Below, in pieces: positions 1 through 10,640 of a stretch of DNA of 53,581 bases (its first letter is position 1; each line of letters starts with the position of its first letter). The position numbers and the translations under genes are program-made. The stretch comes from Emmonsiellopsis sp. PD_33 (lineage: Eukaryota > Ascomycota > Eurotiomycetes > Onygenales > Ajellomycetaceae): contig JANTQF010000237.1 of NCBI GenBank assembly GCA_032988165.1, positions 1 to 53,581 of the forward strand, given 5' to 3'. Below the pieces are notes generated by a model. It made no database searches. It saw nothing but the letters and a program-made list of their open reading frames with translations, and was not told where the DNA came from.

Positions 1-857
1 AACCTTCCACACGAAACAAAGCTGTATAAGGGTAAAAGAACAGCATCTTGGAAAAATCAAATCAACTTATCCATTGGAGAGAAAATGAATGATCAATCAC
101 CATGCGTCTTGACTCTAAGTACCCTTAGGCCCTTTGACCTGCCAGGATAATGGATGCTAACTACCCACTAAACCTTAAACCGCAAACCCACCCAGCCTTC
201 CCGCCGAAAGATATGTAAATAGATATACAAATACATATGACGATGATGATGGCATGGACACAATACACACACGTACACATATGATTTCCAGAGGCAAGTG
301 GAACGAACAAAGGCAAGGCAAAGAGCAAACAGGCAAAGTAAGTAAGCAAGTGAGCAGAATACATGTACATTGATGTTGACTGGTTGGTTGGTTTGACATT
401 TGGAATTTCAGATTTAACAGGTTTGATTTCGCGATATAACAAACAAACAAACAGACAGACAAACAAACATGAACAGGAAGACTGATGAGAACAACAGTAA
501 AGGAAACAGAAAATGGAAAAACGAAAGGTTAGTGGGATAAATGAGGACGCCGCGGGGAACAATTGGCTATATGAAAAAAAGCTATGTGGGTTGCTTTAAT
601 GGATATGGGAAAAAAAAGAATAGGAACAAGATGGGGTTTGGATAGGACCGGCATATCGTATTTCGTTTTCTTCTTTTCTTCTATATCCAAATGTGATTAG
701 ATAGATGGGGGGTTGGGTAGGATGTGGGTAGTTCCGGCCTGAGAAACTGGTTCATGGCTTTCTTATTTCGTAGTTCTTCGGACGGCATGGGATTAAACGA
801 GACGATACCATGTGGGAGATCATATTTGGTTTCGTCCGCGGTGTTTATCCGCTCCAC
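1..857. other. Intergenic / 3' flank of the V-ATPase gene
   Basis: No gene recognised. The stretch is AT- and purine-rich on the plus strand, with tandem CAAA/CAGA-type runs near 440-470. Minus-strand open frames at 161-562 are low-complexity (Cys/Leu/Ser-rich) and lack any recognisable domain or splice context. Part of the region next to 857 is presumably the 3' UTR of the V-ATPase subunit gene. Confidence 0.6.
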
Positions 858-1918
858 TTAGCAGGAGACGTCCAGGCTGGCACGGGAGTTCATCAGAAGG
901 GCGACGATGAGACCATACAGACCTGGTTGATCGCGTGCGGTTAGTAAACGGCTCTGAAACTTTTTGTGGAGAGAGATTAGGACATGGGAAACAAACCCAA
1001 AACTTCAGCGAAAATAAGAATAAGAATCATGGCGACGAAAAGTCGGGGTTGTTGGGCAGTTCCCCGGATACCCGCATCACCGACAATGCCGATGGCGAAG
1101 CTATAGATAACGAACCATTTGTTAGCCTGGATAACTGATATAATTGGGACGAAGCGGAATAAACAACATGTACATACCCAGCAGCCAAACCAGCCAAACC
1201 GACTGACAAACCGGCTCCCAACTGAATGAATCCAGTATACAATGGGAGATTTTGACGCAGGTCGTTGGCGATCAGCACTGATACGACCAATCCATAAATA
1301 CCAATAATACCAGCCATGACAATGGGGACAATGTCTGCGTTGAAGAACATATATATTAGCTTGAATCCTTGCATGAACCCCGGCCCGGGCCCGCGGGGAG
1401 ATGGGCCTGGCCCGACATCCACGGGTTGCGACGAGTTGTGTATATCTTACTTTTAACAATCAGATCGGGCCGCAGAACGGAGGTGGCGCAGACGCCAACA
1501 CCAGCTTTGGCGGTTCCATAGGCAGCACCAAAACATGTGAAGACGATGGCGGACGTGCAGCCCAGGGCACCGAAGAAGGGCTATCATGACGGATGCATAT
1601 TAGCGTTTCGTGACCTATAGCGTATGGGGTATATTGGATGGAGTCTGAGGAGTTGCAGCAGAGGCCAGAGAGTGAGTCCGGAGACTATATATACTCATGG
1701 TTCTTCCACGGCAGGCTCCGGGTGCAGCGCGTTTCCGGGAAGGATGGAGATAGACATACCGCGTAGACGGGACTGTGAGGAAAGATATGGAGTTAGCCGT
1801 TTGTACACGGAACAGGAGACACCAGCCTCAAGATTCTAACCCCAGCATATTTGGAGATCTGTTTGCTACATAGGTCTGGGGGATCCGGGAGGACAGCTTA
1901 CCAGAGATCAGTGGCCAT
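858..1918 (-). CDS. vma3: V-type H+-ATPase proteolipid subunit c
   Basis: Membrane rotor subunit of the vacuolar proton pump V0 sector, which carries the proton-binding glutamate. Six exons close in frame: 1918-1902, 1772-1760, 1580-1451, 1334-1178, 1100-997 and 922-858, giving 161 aa, close to the roughly 160 aa of yeast Vma3. The N-terminus reads MATDLCPVYAPFFGALG and the C-terminus ends NSRASLDVSC. Four hydrophobic helices are visible, with the Glu in the last helix (LILIFAEVLGLYG). The C-terminal tail resembles Vma3 more than the related c' subunit (Vma11), which is the basis for the symbol. Exon 1 is 17 nt and exon 2 only 13 nt, so simple ORF calling misses the N-terminus. Start and splice sites are inferred by eye, but all phases agree. 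Confidence 0.93.
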
Positions 1919-2357
1919 TTTGACTGTGGTTGTTGGACTTGGAAGGTCGAGTTTCCTCCAGCAAGATTTTCAAAATCGGTGAAAGGACGGTGAAGTGAGA
2001 TATACGGATTTTCTCTGGAGACGTTGGACCTGGCGAAAGGAAGCTGATGGGTTGATGGCGAGCTGAAGGGATGCGGAACGATTGTTTGCTGGACCTGGTT
2101 GTAGTTGGACGTTGAGGATGAGATGCCGCGCTGGTTGGTTGCGGCCCCGAAAGGGTTTAGCGCGTGTCACGTGGAAAAGTTCACTTAGTTACATAAGCTG
2201 ATTCTTAGCGCAACTCTAACTCCAGCTCAACATCAAGATTTCAAGAGATTCATTTCACTACTTCAATTCATCCTATCAAACAGATAATCTTTTACCGAAA
2301 CGATATTATGACGTGGCTAACACATTATAAAGAACACTTTAAGTGGTAAAATGCAAA
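1919..2357. other. Spacer: vma3 promoter and 3' flank of the AAA gene
   Basis: This 439-bp spacer lies between two minus-strand genes. It should hold the vma3 promoter and the 3' UTR of the AAA ATPase gene. A 66-codon open frame at 1970-2170 (minus) has no recognisable domain and no plausible in-phase splice to the vma3 start, so it is not called as a gene. Confidence 0.5.
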
Positions 2358-5300
2358 TTAATCGCCGCATTCCGTCGCAGCTCTCGTCCCAAATTTATCA
2401 TTTCTGTTCCCCAGCTGATATGCCAAATCTGCATCCTCAATCCCTTCATGCGTCGACGTGATATATTCCTTGAACGCTGTTGACATGTTGACGACTTGGG
2501 CGAGGTGACGCTCCTTGACTTCCGGAATCAAATCCTCGTCAGAACCACCCTTTTCTTTGGCCATCTTGGCATCGAAATATGCGAGAGCGACGGCGGTTTG
2601 GAAAGCTGTGATTTACCAGTCAGCTCTGAACGGATAGAGATAAAATGCAACGTACCGTTCCGGATTTCGCGGCCATTCCATTGCAGCTTCTTGACATCCT
2701 CATTCTTCTTGACATACTGCTTCGCGTCGTATTCATAACGGATCTCTGCCCCGCCGTTCTTGTGGTCTTCCTTGAGCTTTCGGAAAAGATTCTCCCATAT
2801 CTGCTCCCTCGCCCTGGTGTCGAGCCGCTCATAACCAATCGATACGTGGATGCGAGACATGAACGCTTCGTCAAATTTGCCCACGCGGTTGGTGGTCAGA
2901 AACAAAATGCCTTGAAAGTAGTCCAGCGCTCGCAAAAAAACTTGATCGAAGGAATTTTATTAGTACCATATTTTTACAACCCGAGGGGATGATCTTACTC
3001 GATACGATGCTATTGCGTCTAAGATCGTTTATTGAGCGCCGCTCGAGATAAATATCCGCCTCGTCGAGCAATACAATGGCATCCCAGTTGTTAGCGTCTC
3101 TGAAAAATCGGAGCAGGTTCTTTTCGAGCTCGGTGGGTTCATGGCCCAGATCGGCCGCAGTGATGCTTAACAGCGGCCTTTTCGTATACTCTGCAACAGA
3201 CTCTGGATCAAGATTAGTATTCACTCTGGGTGATTGATCTCTATACATACCAGCCGTGAGCGTCTTCCCAGTTCCAGGCGGCCCATGTAAGAGAAAGATT
3301 TGGCCCTCTCCCTTTCCGTGGATAAAATCGGCGCTGAAGAGCTCTGCTTGACCGCCGCCATCGGCATAGGTTTTGGCGATTGCCTTAATTGTTTCTTTGT
3401 TTTCTTCGGGCCGCATGACAAGTCGTTCAATTGCATCTTCCACGAGCTTGGGCTTGGAGAGGCCGCTGACGTCAAGGAGATCTAGATGGCAGATCAGGAT
3501 GGTTGTGCTTCGCAAGAACTAGACGGACTACCTTACCGTACGTGCGATCCTTGAGGATGAATCCGAACATGTGAGACATGCACAGCAAGTACTGATGTTC
3601 TGAAAGTCCCTTGGTCTCCTTTGGATCGATGTTGTCATAGTCACTAAATGCCACGGAAGTGTATACCTCCTTCATAGCATTGAAATCTATGCATTGACTA
3701 CATTCGCAGTGAGGGGCTCTGGCTCTTTCGCTAAGACCATCCTCGCGTTCGCTCAGTTGCCAGTACGTCGAATTGAACTGCTTACTATTCCACGGCTGGG
3801 ATTCGTGCTCAATAACTACACGAGCTCGATTGTACTAAGTGGATTAGCATGGTAACCAAGTAGCCATATTGCCTGCCATGAAGTGCTGCTCACCCTTTTC
3901 CAGCCTGGCTTCAGGCCTAATCCGGTGTATTCCAAGAATGCAGGCCCTTTGGCAAATCGAAAGACCTCTTTCCCACGTTCAATAAGCGTCTGCCTCCGTA
4001 CGCCACCGTCCATGTCGTTTTGAAACCTGATTGGAAATAGCGGTAGTGACATTATGTCTCGGTCATTGTCAAACATTGGCACGTGTATTATTTTTGACCT
4101 CCGCTTTATGACTTTTCCATCATATACAAGATTCCACACGCGAATAGAGTAGCCCTCAGCGGTAGTGAGCCGATCGTGAAAATTACGTTTGACACCGCCA
4201 TCCACCGAATGGACTACGTATGCGTTTAGCTGCCCGTCTTCGCGCACGTAAACGTCGGTGCCGGGCTTCATCAGTAAATGAATTCCTGCGAATGTCGTTG
4301 TGGGTACCTTCTGAGCCCACTTGGCCTCTAACGACTTGAGTTGAACGGTGGGCTCCTGATCAAGATACTCGATTAGAAGGTCAATGTGGCGGTCGCATTC
4401 TGCGTTATATTCCGGCGTATGATTTGCTCGCGGTCCAGTGTTCTTCTTCTTGTAGTCGGACAGCTCCTGTTTGTGGTAGAAGAGGTCATGATAGGGGTAC
4501 AGAAACGCCCCGTTCCTGAGTTGGTCGATCCCTTCTTCAGATGGCTTACTGGACGAGTATTTGATGATAGATCGTAGCACATTGAGCAAGAGCGGCGAGT
4601 GGACGTTCAGGAGCGCCTCGCCGACGCGATCCATCGCATCTAGCTTCGGCCCACATTTTGAGCTGGGCTTTTTGAGACTGCTGCTGCCTTTTGGGCATAT
4701 CACATTTTTTTTCTCCTCAAGCACAGGAAGCGTTTGTGCCTTACTGTCAGATGTCTTCAGCGCCACGGGATTGTCATAGGACACACTGTACAAGTAGTCG
4801 TCCTCGCGAAATGAATACCTTTTCTTGCTGTAGTAGTCAATCGTGTACTTGACCTTTTCTATGAGCCCTACCTTTTGGTCCTCTAGTTTCACTTGGTCTG
4901 GCTTGCAGTCATCGTCCGAATCGGATGATAAACCCCCATTGGAGGAGCTCTGGGACTCGAGCTTGATGAAGATGTTCCACCCTGGCTCAACCAACAAATC
5001 CCAGAACCGGCGTGAAATGAGGTGTCTATTCTCCAGGGTATAAAGCTTGTATTTGCCCTCGTCAAACTCCTTCTTCGCTTTTTCGTCGTCTCCATAGGAA
5101 GATCTGGCAAGGTCCTCCATGCCCTGCGACAAGTTAGCAGCGAGAAATACGAGGATAAATAGTGAGCAACATGCCTTCCATGTCCGACACAGAGCCCAGG
5201 GTAACATGATCGTTTCTCCGCCGTAGTGAGTCAAAGTGACGAACTTTTTATTGTCGGCTGTCGGAATTCCATTGGGCGTTTCTTTCGGTGTCTGGGCTTT

Positions 5301-5659
5301 GACATCCGCTTTTGCCGCATCACTGGCTGCGGCCGCCACGGAATCGACTCCAGACACAGCGGGAGCTTTCTCCACTAGAACGGCAAGCTCAGCTTTGGAC
5401 ATGGCGGTCTGAATCTCTGATGGGCAAGCCGCCACCCCGCTGGCTTTGGGAACATCAGACATGCTCAATTCTTCCTAGGGGAATCAGATCCGAACGTACC
5501 TGGCTCTGCCTTCAACGTTTCGGGCTCGGGATGAGCAGACACCTCTTCGGTGGAAGGATTATCTGTTGTAGAAGCATCGGGTGTTCCATTTAACGATCCC
5601 TGCTTTTCGTCGCCGACAGGCTCATTCCCTTCGTGATCGGGACCCATTATAGACGGCAT
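2358..5659 (-). CDS. AAA+ ATPase with DUF7025 domain
   Basis: Fungal AAA-family ATPase, about 974 aa in the preferred model. Exons: 5659-5500, 5443-5175, 5123-3894, 3834-3537, 3481-3251, 3202-2999, 2940-2656 and 2605-2358. All phases close. An acidic, disordered N-terminus is followed by the conserved LPWALCRTWKGMEDL region, then a DUF7025-type region at about residues 425-520. The C-terminal AAA module has Walker A GPPGTGKT, Walker B AIVLLDEADIYLERR and a sensor-1/arginine-finger segment (LFLTTNRVGKFDEAFMSRI), all intact, so it should hydrolyse ATP. The substrate is unknown. Two points are odd. A 51-nt GC-AG intron (5174-5124) keeps the frame when retained. The first intron (5499-5444) has a weak AAG acceptor, so translation may instead begin at the ATG at 5463. 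It is divergent from the DUF7708 gene. Confidence 0.88.
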
Positions 5660-6287
5660 GGTATGAATTCATAGAACTGAGGACTGTGTCTTTGCACAGG
5701 TCGGCAAGCACAGTTGCGTTGCGAGAGTTAGGACCGGTGGAAGATGTGCCTTCTGGCACCTCTCTAACCTGGCTCGGCTTCCAGGAGAGAAAGGCCAGGG
5801 ACGCCGCAGGTTTTGGCGGAGAAGGACCTCTCCCAAGCGGCTGAGAATGAGCACAGCCATGGAAACTGGGACAAAGTCAAAGAGATACGCTGTCTCTGTA
5901 ACAACTGGACGACATGAATTCCCAGCCTTGCCTAGCCGCCACTCAAAAAAGAAAAACAACTGCAACGGGCCCTATCCGGCAGTTATCGACGATAACTTTG
6001 GTGCGCGATCCCCCGCTCCCGGTCATGGATGCTGGTTGTCGAGGCTGGCACATCGACACTTTATGCGTTGGTTCGAATCAGTGATTAGTTACATAACTGC
6101 GCCCCTCCAGTTCCAATTACAATCCAAGCGGCATGATGCATGCCTTCGTTTGGATTCCACTGCGGGGTCCTCCAAATATTCCACGTTCTCTGTGGCCATA
6201 AAGGCGGCAATATCTCCTAACCCAAGACCCGTCATCGTGTTAACTAGCTAGTGTCGTTGTACGCGCTGGATACGTATCAACCCGGAG
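5660..6287. promoter_or_regulatory. Bidirectional promoter region between the AAA and DUF7708 genes
   Basis: This 628-bp spacer separates two divergently transcribed genes and must contain both promoters. An open frame at 5847-6251 (plus) shows no domain and no splice path into the DUF7708 gene. No TATA box is obvious close to either start codon. Assignment as promoter rests only on gene orientation. Confidence 0.45.
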
Positions 6288-8328
6288 ATGACGAGTACAG
6301 AACCTTCAATTAATATTCACAACGACGAAGGGTTCGTGGGCCGGATCCTTATTCGCCGGTTCACCGACCAACTCACGGGGGCCAATGACCTGGAGTGCTC
6401 GACCAAGGCAGCGCAAATTGAGATAGATGAGGAGGAAGAGACGGAGGAGCACAGGCGGCTGAAGCAGCTTTACGAAAGCCCAGCGGATAGTAACATTTCG
6501 TAAGGCTAGACCCTATCCTTTTTATGAGCACCGGCTTACATAGTTAGACCGCAGGACTTTGAGGCTGCGGAAATTGCTCGATCTGCGCTGCAAAAGACAG
6601 TTGATAAATTCATCAAGGAAGCGCAATCGGCGAAACCGTCAGTGTTTGATCGCATAAGACCCTCACACAAGCCAGTAAAGACAAATGCGACCAAAGTGCT
6701 TCAGGATTCGGTTCAACTCGACTTCAACCAGCTTCAAGAGCTCGTTGAGAACTTGGAGGAGAAGTGGAAGGAAGCCCATGGGCCTGTGGGTCGAGCTCCG
6801 GCTGCTGAAGCATACGGGTCTAACTATTGCAATCCCAGGTATATAATGGTTTCAAGAAACTATGCCGCACCCTTGACGACCACAAGAGTGTCTTTGCGAT
6901 ATTTCCGTCACAAAGCATATATACTTCGGTATTATGCGGGAGCCTTTCTTGCCTTGTGAAGGTGATTTATCTAGATACGCATAGGTATAAGAAATGGGCT
7001 GATCAAACTAGGCCGCTAAGAATCACGAAGAGATCGCAGAGACGTTGTCCAATTCCGTCGCTGATATTTCAGACAAGGTGGCGAGATGCTCTGACCTCGT
7101 TTTAATTATCAAAACTCGGAGGCTGAGGGAACAGCTTGCAAATATCTACGCCTGCATGTTCGAATTCTACCACAGCGTCATAGAGTGGTACTTGCAACCG
7201 AAATCCTCCAGAGCAAAGGGCAGTTTCAACGAAAACCTAAAGGCGAAGTTTGACAAGGCAATGCACGACATTGAAGACCACATCAGTGAGCTGTATCGTG
7301 AGGCCCACATCGGCAACACCGCCATGGTCGCCATGCTCTTGGGCAAGGTTGACACCCTTGAGTCCGAGTTGCGCCGCCAGCGGGAAAACTACGCGGCACA
7401 GGACACCACAGCCGGCCGTCGAATGATCATCCTAATGGGCGATAGCTGGATAGACAGCAAATTCCGCAAACCGGCGCTCGAGTCCTCCAAAACCGACCGC
7501 CTGGCAATCGAATCGGCACCCCACAGCCAGACGGTTATCGCTGCTGGCATAACCCGAACCCAGGCCCGCACCTACATTCCTGCCCTCAAACGTTTCGTCA
7601 TCGGCGACGAAGGCCCAGGCCAGTTTGGTGCTGGCTGCTTCTGGGTCGCAGAGGAAGGCGTGTTGCCCAAGCTGAGGTCGTGGATGGCCGATGATGCAAA
7701 CTCGCGCACCCTGTGGGTGTCCAGCCCTGGCGACGGAGGCGGGACAACGAGCGCTCGCGCCGCAGCGTTGGCTGTCGTGGCGGCGGCCTGGCAGGCGGAG
7801 TCACCGCTTATTTCGCATTTCTGCCAGCGGCCGCCCCACGAGAAAGTCCGGATGGGGATGAGCTTGGAGCAGGTTGGGTTGTTGGGGACGGTGTATAGCT
7901 TGATCTGCCAACTGTTGCAGTTCCGTGGGGCCGAGGATGAGGGTGAGTTGGATGTCAGTGAAGCAAGCCTCGCGTCGTTGACTAGCGGGGGGATGGAGTC
8001 CTGGGCTGCAAGTCTCACAGTCTTGAAGGCGCTGCTGGACCGGACGCCTGTGCTAATGTACTGCGTGATTGACGGATTGAATGATCTTGAGTGGGGGGGT
8101 CCGGGGGGGGAGTGGTGTGGGCAGCTTGTGCGTGTCTTGCTTGCGAGGCAGCAATTGGCGGGGACGGTATTTCATATCCTCTTCACGACCACGGGCCAGT
8201 CTCGCGTGCTGCCGTCGTGTGTGCAGTTGAAGGATAGGCACCTTGCGGTAAAGCGGGCAATGGAGGTGGCGAGGTTCGGGGAGAGGGTTGAGTTGGGGCC
8301 TGTTAGGCCCAAGACGCCGGTCGGTTAG
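6288..8328 (+). CDS. DUF7708 protein with degenerate STAND/NACHT-like NTPase region
   Basis: Predicted 629-aa protein from exons 6288-6499, 6548-6785, 6839-6961 and 7012-8328, all in phase. The N-terminal half matches the DUF7708 pattern that precedes NACHT-type NTPase domains in fungal STAND-like proteins (from memory of the family): an acidic helical leader, then FKKLCRTLDDHKSVFAIFP, a hydrophobic helix and the ETLSNSVADISDKV helix. The C-terminal part has a nucleotide-binding-like layout. The P-loop position reads SPGDGGGTTSARAA (about residue 430), lacking the Walker A lysine, whereas a Walker B-like VLMYCVIDGLNDLEW is present near residue 541. Only about 85 residues follow, with no ankyrin, WD or TPR repeats. 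It may be a signalling or incompatibility pseudo-NTPase; function is unknown. GC and codon use rise in the last exon. Confidence 0.8.
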
Positions 8329-8773
8329 AGATACAGTAGTTATCTAATGGGAATGGGGTTATTTGGGGCAAATATCGTTAAGACGTTAGAAGCCTCTATA
8401 TATAAATTGACTTAAAGAGGCTGCTGGCCCCCTTAGGAGGGTTGATCGGTTTTTCATAGGACCGTTTCGTATGGTATAGGGGACTATTTCCATTCAGGGG
8501 TCGGGCAACATAGTCTACCATGGCTATATCTATATCCTCTATACCCATTAGGAAACTAGGTAACCATCACACCACTAATCAGTCTCCCTTTTACTATCAA
8601 AGAGTCAATAAACCCAGAAAAAAAAGGGGGGGCAAGGGGGGAAGAGGATTCAAAACATTCTATTGGTATTATACAAGGCTTGCTTAATCTTCATCAATAT
8701 CATACACATACACACATATACATCTCCTTCGCTGCTAACTCTCCCTTCCCCCCATAACCAATGAACCATAACC
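8329..8773. other. Convergent 3' spacer
   Basis: This 445-bp AT-rich spacer lies between the convergent DUF7708 gene (plus) and the mitochondrial-protein gene (minus). It contains short A and G runs near 8617-8645 and no gene-like signal. Confidence 0.6.
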
Positions 8774-10640
8774 TCACGTCTCTATCACAACCCTAGACCC
8801 AGGAACATCTATCTTCGTCCACGTAATCTGTCGTCTCCCCCCATCATTTTCGCTAGTAGTTGCACCCCCCTCACAAAATTCCGAATAAACCAGACCCTTT
8901 TCTGACAACGCGCCGAAAAGATTAGGGACAGTAATAATCTGCCCCCCATGATTCTCCGTCGAAGATGAAATGTTGTTCCCAGCTTCGAGATCCTGCTCCG
9001 GTGCAGCACCGTCGGATGAAGACGGAATAACTCCAAATGAGACCGTGTGCCGATTATGCAACGGCTGATCGGAAGAGGTTGTGGGAGTGTTTAGTGATGA
9101 CAGGTCCCCAGTTGACGATGGGGACGGATGCGGAGGATCCAACGGGGCAACGAGAAACTCAACAGTGTCGCCCTTCCTGGCGATTTCGGAGAGGGAAGTT
9201 GTGAATCGGCCATCTTTGAACTGCATGGATCCAGGAAGCTCGTCGAATATATCTTGTATAGTTTCAGATTCGCCTTCGGGATCAGCGAGTGTTTTCTCTT
9301 TGAAGATCTCATGGACTGGACGGAGTTGTGCGGAGGGATCGGATGTTTGGTAGCTATATTCCGGGTCTAGGGATAGAAGTCCTTGCTTCTTACCCCAGCC
9401 ACCTCCTCCGCTCACAACACGGTGAAGTCGCGCACGCTCATGGGTAGGGATGTTGGCATCCAATAGGGCACTGGTGAGGCTCGCAGGCACTTCACCATCG
9501 GGAATTTGGGGTCGGATCAGAGCCCACACTGCTAACTTCTGGCTGGAGATATTATTTTCTTTTATATACTCGGGTATCAGCTTTTCAAGCTCCGCTGATG
9601 CGGGTATGGTAGCTGCAGATCCATCACCCTTTGACAATTGGCTGATGATATTACCCATACTAGTGACAATTTCTCTTGGTTTAGTTATAGGTTCGAGAGG
9701 GATCTGTGCAGTGATATTGTGAGGTTTCTCACTGCCGCTGATCTGGCAGCCTATAAGGTCATATGCCTTGTCCATGGTTAATGTAGCAGACCCCGAATCG
9801 TCATTCCAGCACGAAGCGAACATGGTGCGAGGCTTGCCATTGACAAACAGCGTATTAGCGATGCGAATGCCCATTTCGGAGGATATGGATCGGGAGCTTT
9901 CCATCGGGCCTTGAAATTGATAACAAAAGATAGGTTCGACTTCTGGTGTCGACATGTCCCTTGTTTGCGTTGATTTCGGCACCTGTCCCGCCAACATGTC
10001 TTTGGAGACAATAAGAAGAGATATCCCCTCAGATCCGTGGTCCCATACCTCCTGCTGAAATATTGTGTCCTGCGGTTTTTTATTGCTATCCAGAGTCGAC
10101 AATTTATCGACAACAGCCACCACCGCGTAGTATGCATTATCCCCAGCAGAGGTAGCGGTAGATGGCTTCCTGTTCTGGAAAATTCGTGTCATTGACGATT
10201 GTAGAAAGGAGCTCTGATGCCCGATCCAGGGCGCAAAGGCGGGGGTGACAAGTAACACGGGGACATTGCGGGAGAGGTCAGGTTTGTATGGAAGGATTGG
10301 TAGTTGGGATATAATATCAGCCGGCTTCTGCGTATATTAAGTATATTATTAGTATAGAGCACGACTTCAATTCGGGGAACTGGTTGGAACAACATACAAC
10401 TTGTGCTGGATCAGGCGTGAACCAAGTAACAGAGCTTGGAGGATGATTAACTGAGCTAGCCCCACTACCAGCAACACCGTCAGCCCCCTTCCCGATACTC
10501 AAGTTACGCTTGCATAGGAGCGTTCGACTAGCTATCGTCCCTAAGCCTGTCCATGTCCGTGATCGCGAAGCCGTCCATGCACCTCTGCTAGCTAGGCAGG
10601 TCGCGGCCCAACTGGACACGCATTGTTGGAATCCGGACAT
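8774..10640 (-). CDS. Predicted mitochondrial protein, possible FIST-like domain
   Basis: Two exons (10640-10398 and 10327-8774; GTATGT donor, GCAG acceptor) give 598 aa. The first about 50 residues are rich in Arg, Ser, Ala and Trp and lack Asp/Glu, as in a mitochondrial presequence. A conserved-looking block follows: TWFTPDPAQV, then DIISQLPILPYKPDL, then VLLVTPAFAPW. The middle section (NTLFVNGKPRTMFASCW and DKAYDLIGCQISG) recalls the layout of FIST sensory domains, but I cannot confirm that family. The C-terminal third is Pro/Ser/Thr-rich and probably disordered, ending near EFCEGG and TWTKIDVPGSRVVIET. No catalytic motif or membrane helix is evident. Reliability is high for a real gene and low for function. 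Confidence 0.72.

Noticed and set aside
161..562. Minus-strand frames rich in Cys, Leu and Ser
   Set aside because: They come from simple repeats (CAAA/CAGA type) and look like translated low-complexity DNA.
858..1918. Alternative identity as V-ATPase c' subunit (Vma11)
   Set aside because: The N-terminal CPVYAPFFG and C-terminal NSRASLDVSC match Vma3-type subunits better.
6040..6110. TpsiC-like GGTTCGAATC sequence
   Set aside because: No acceptor stem or anticodon arm could be folded around it, so it is not a tRNA.
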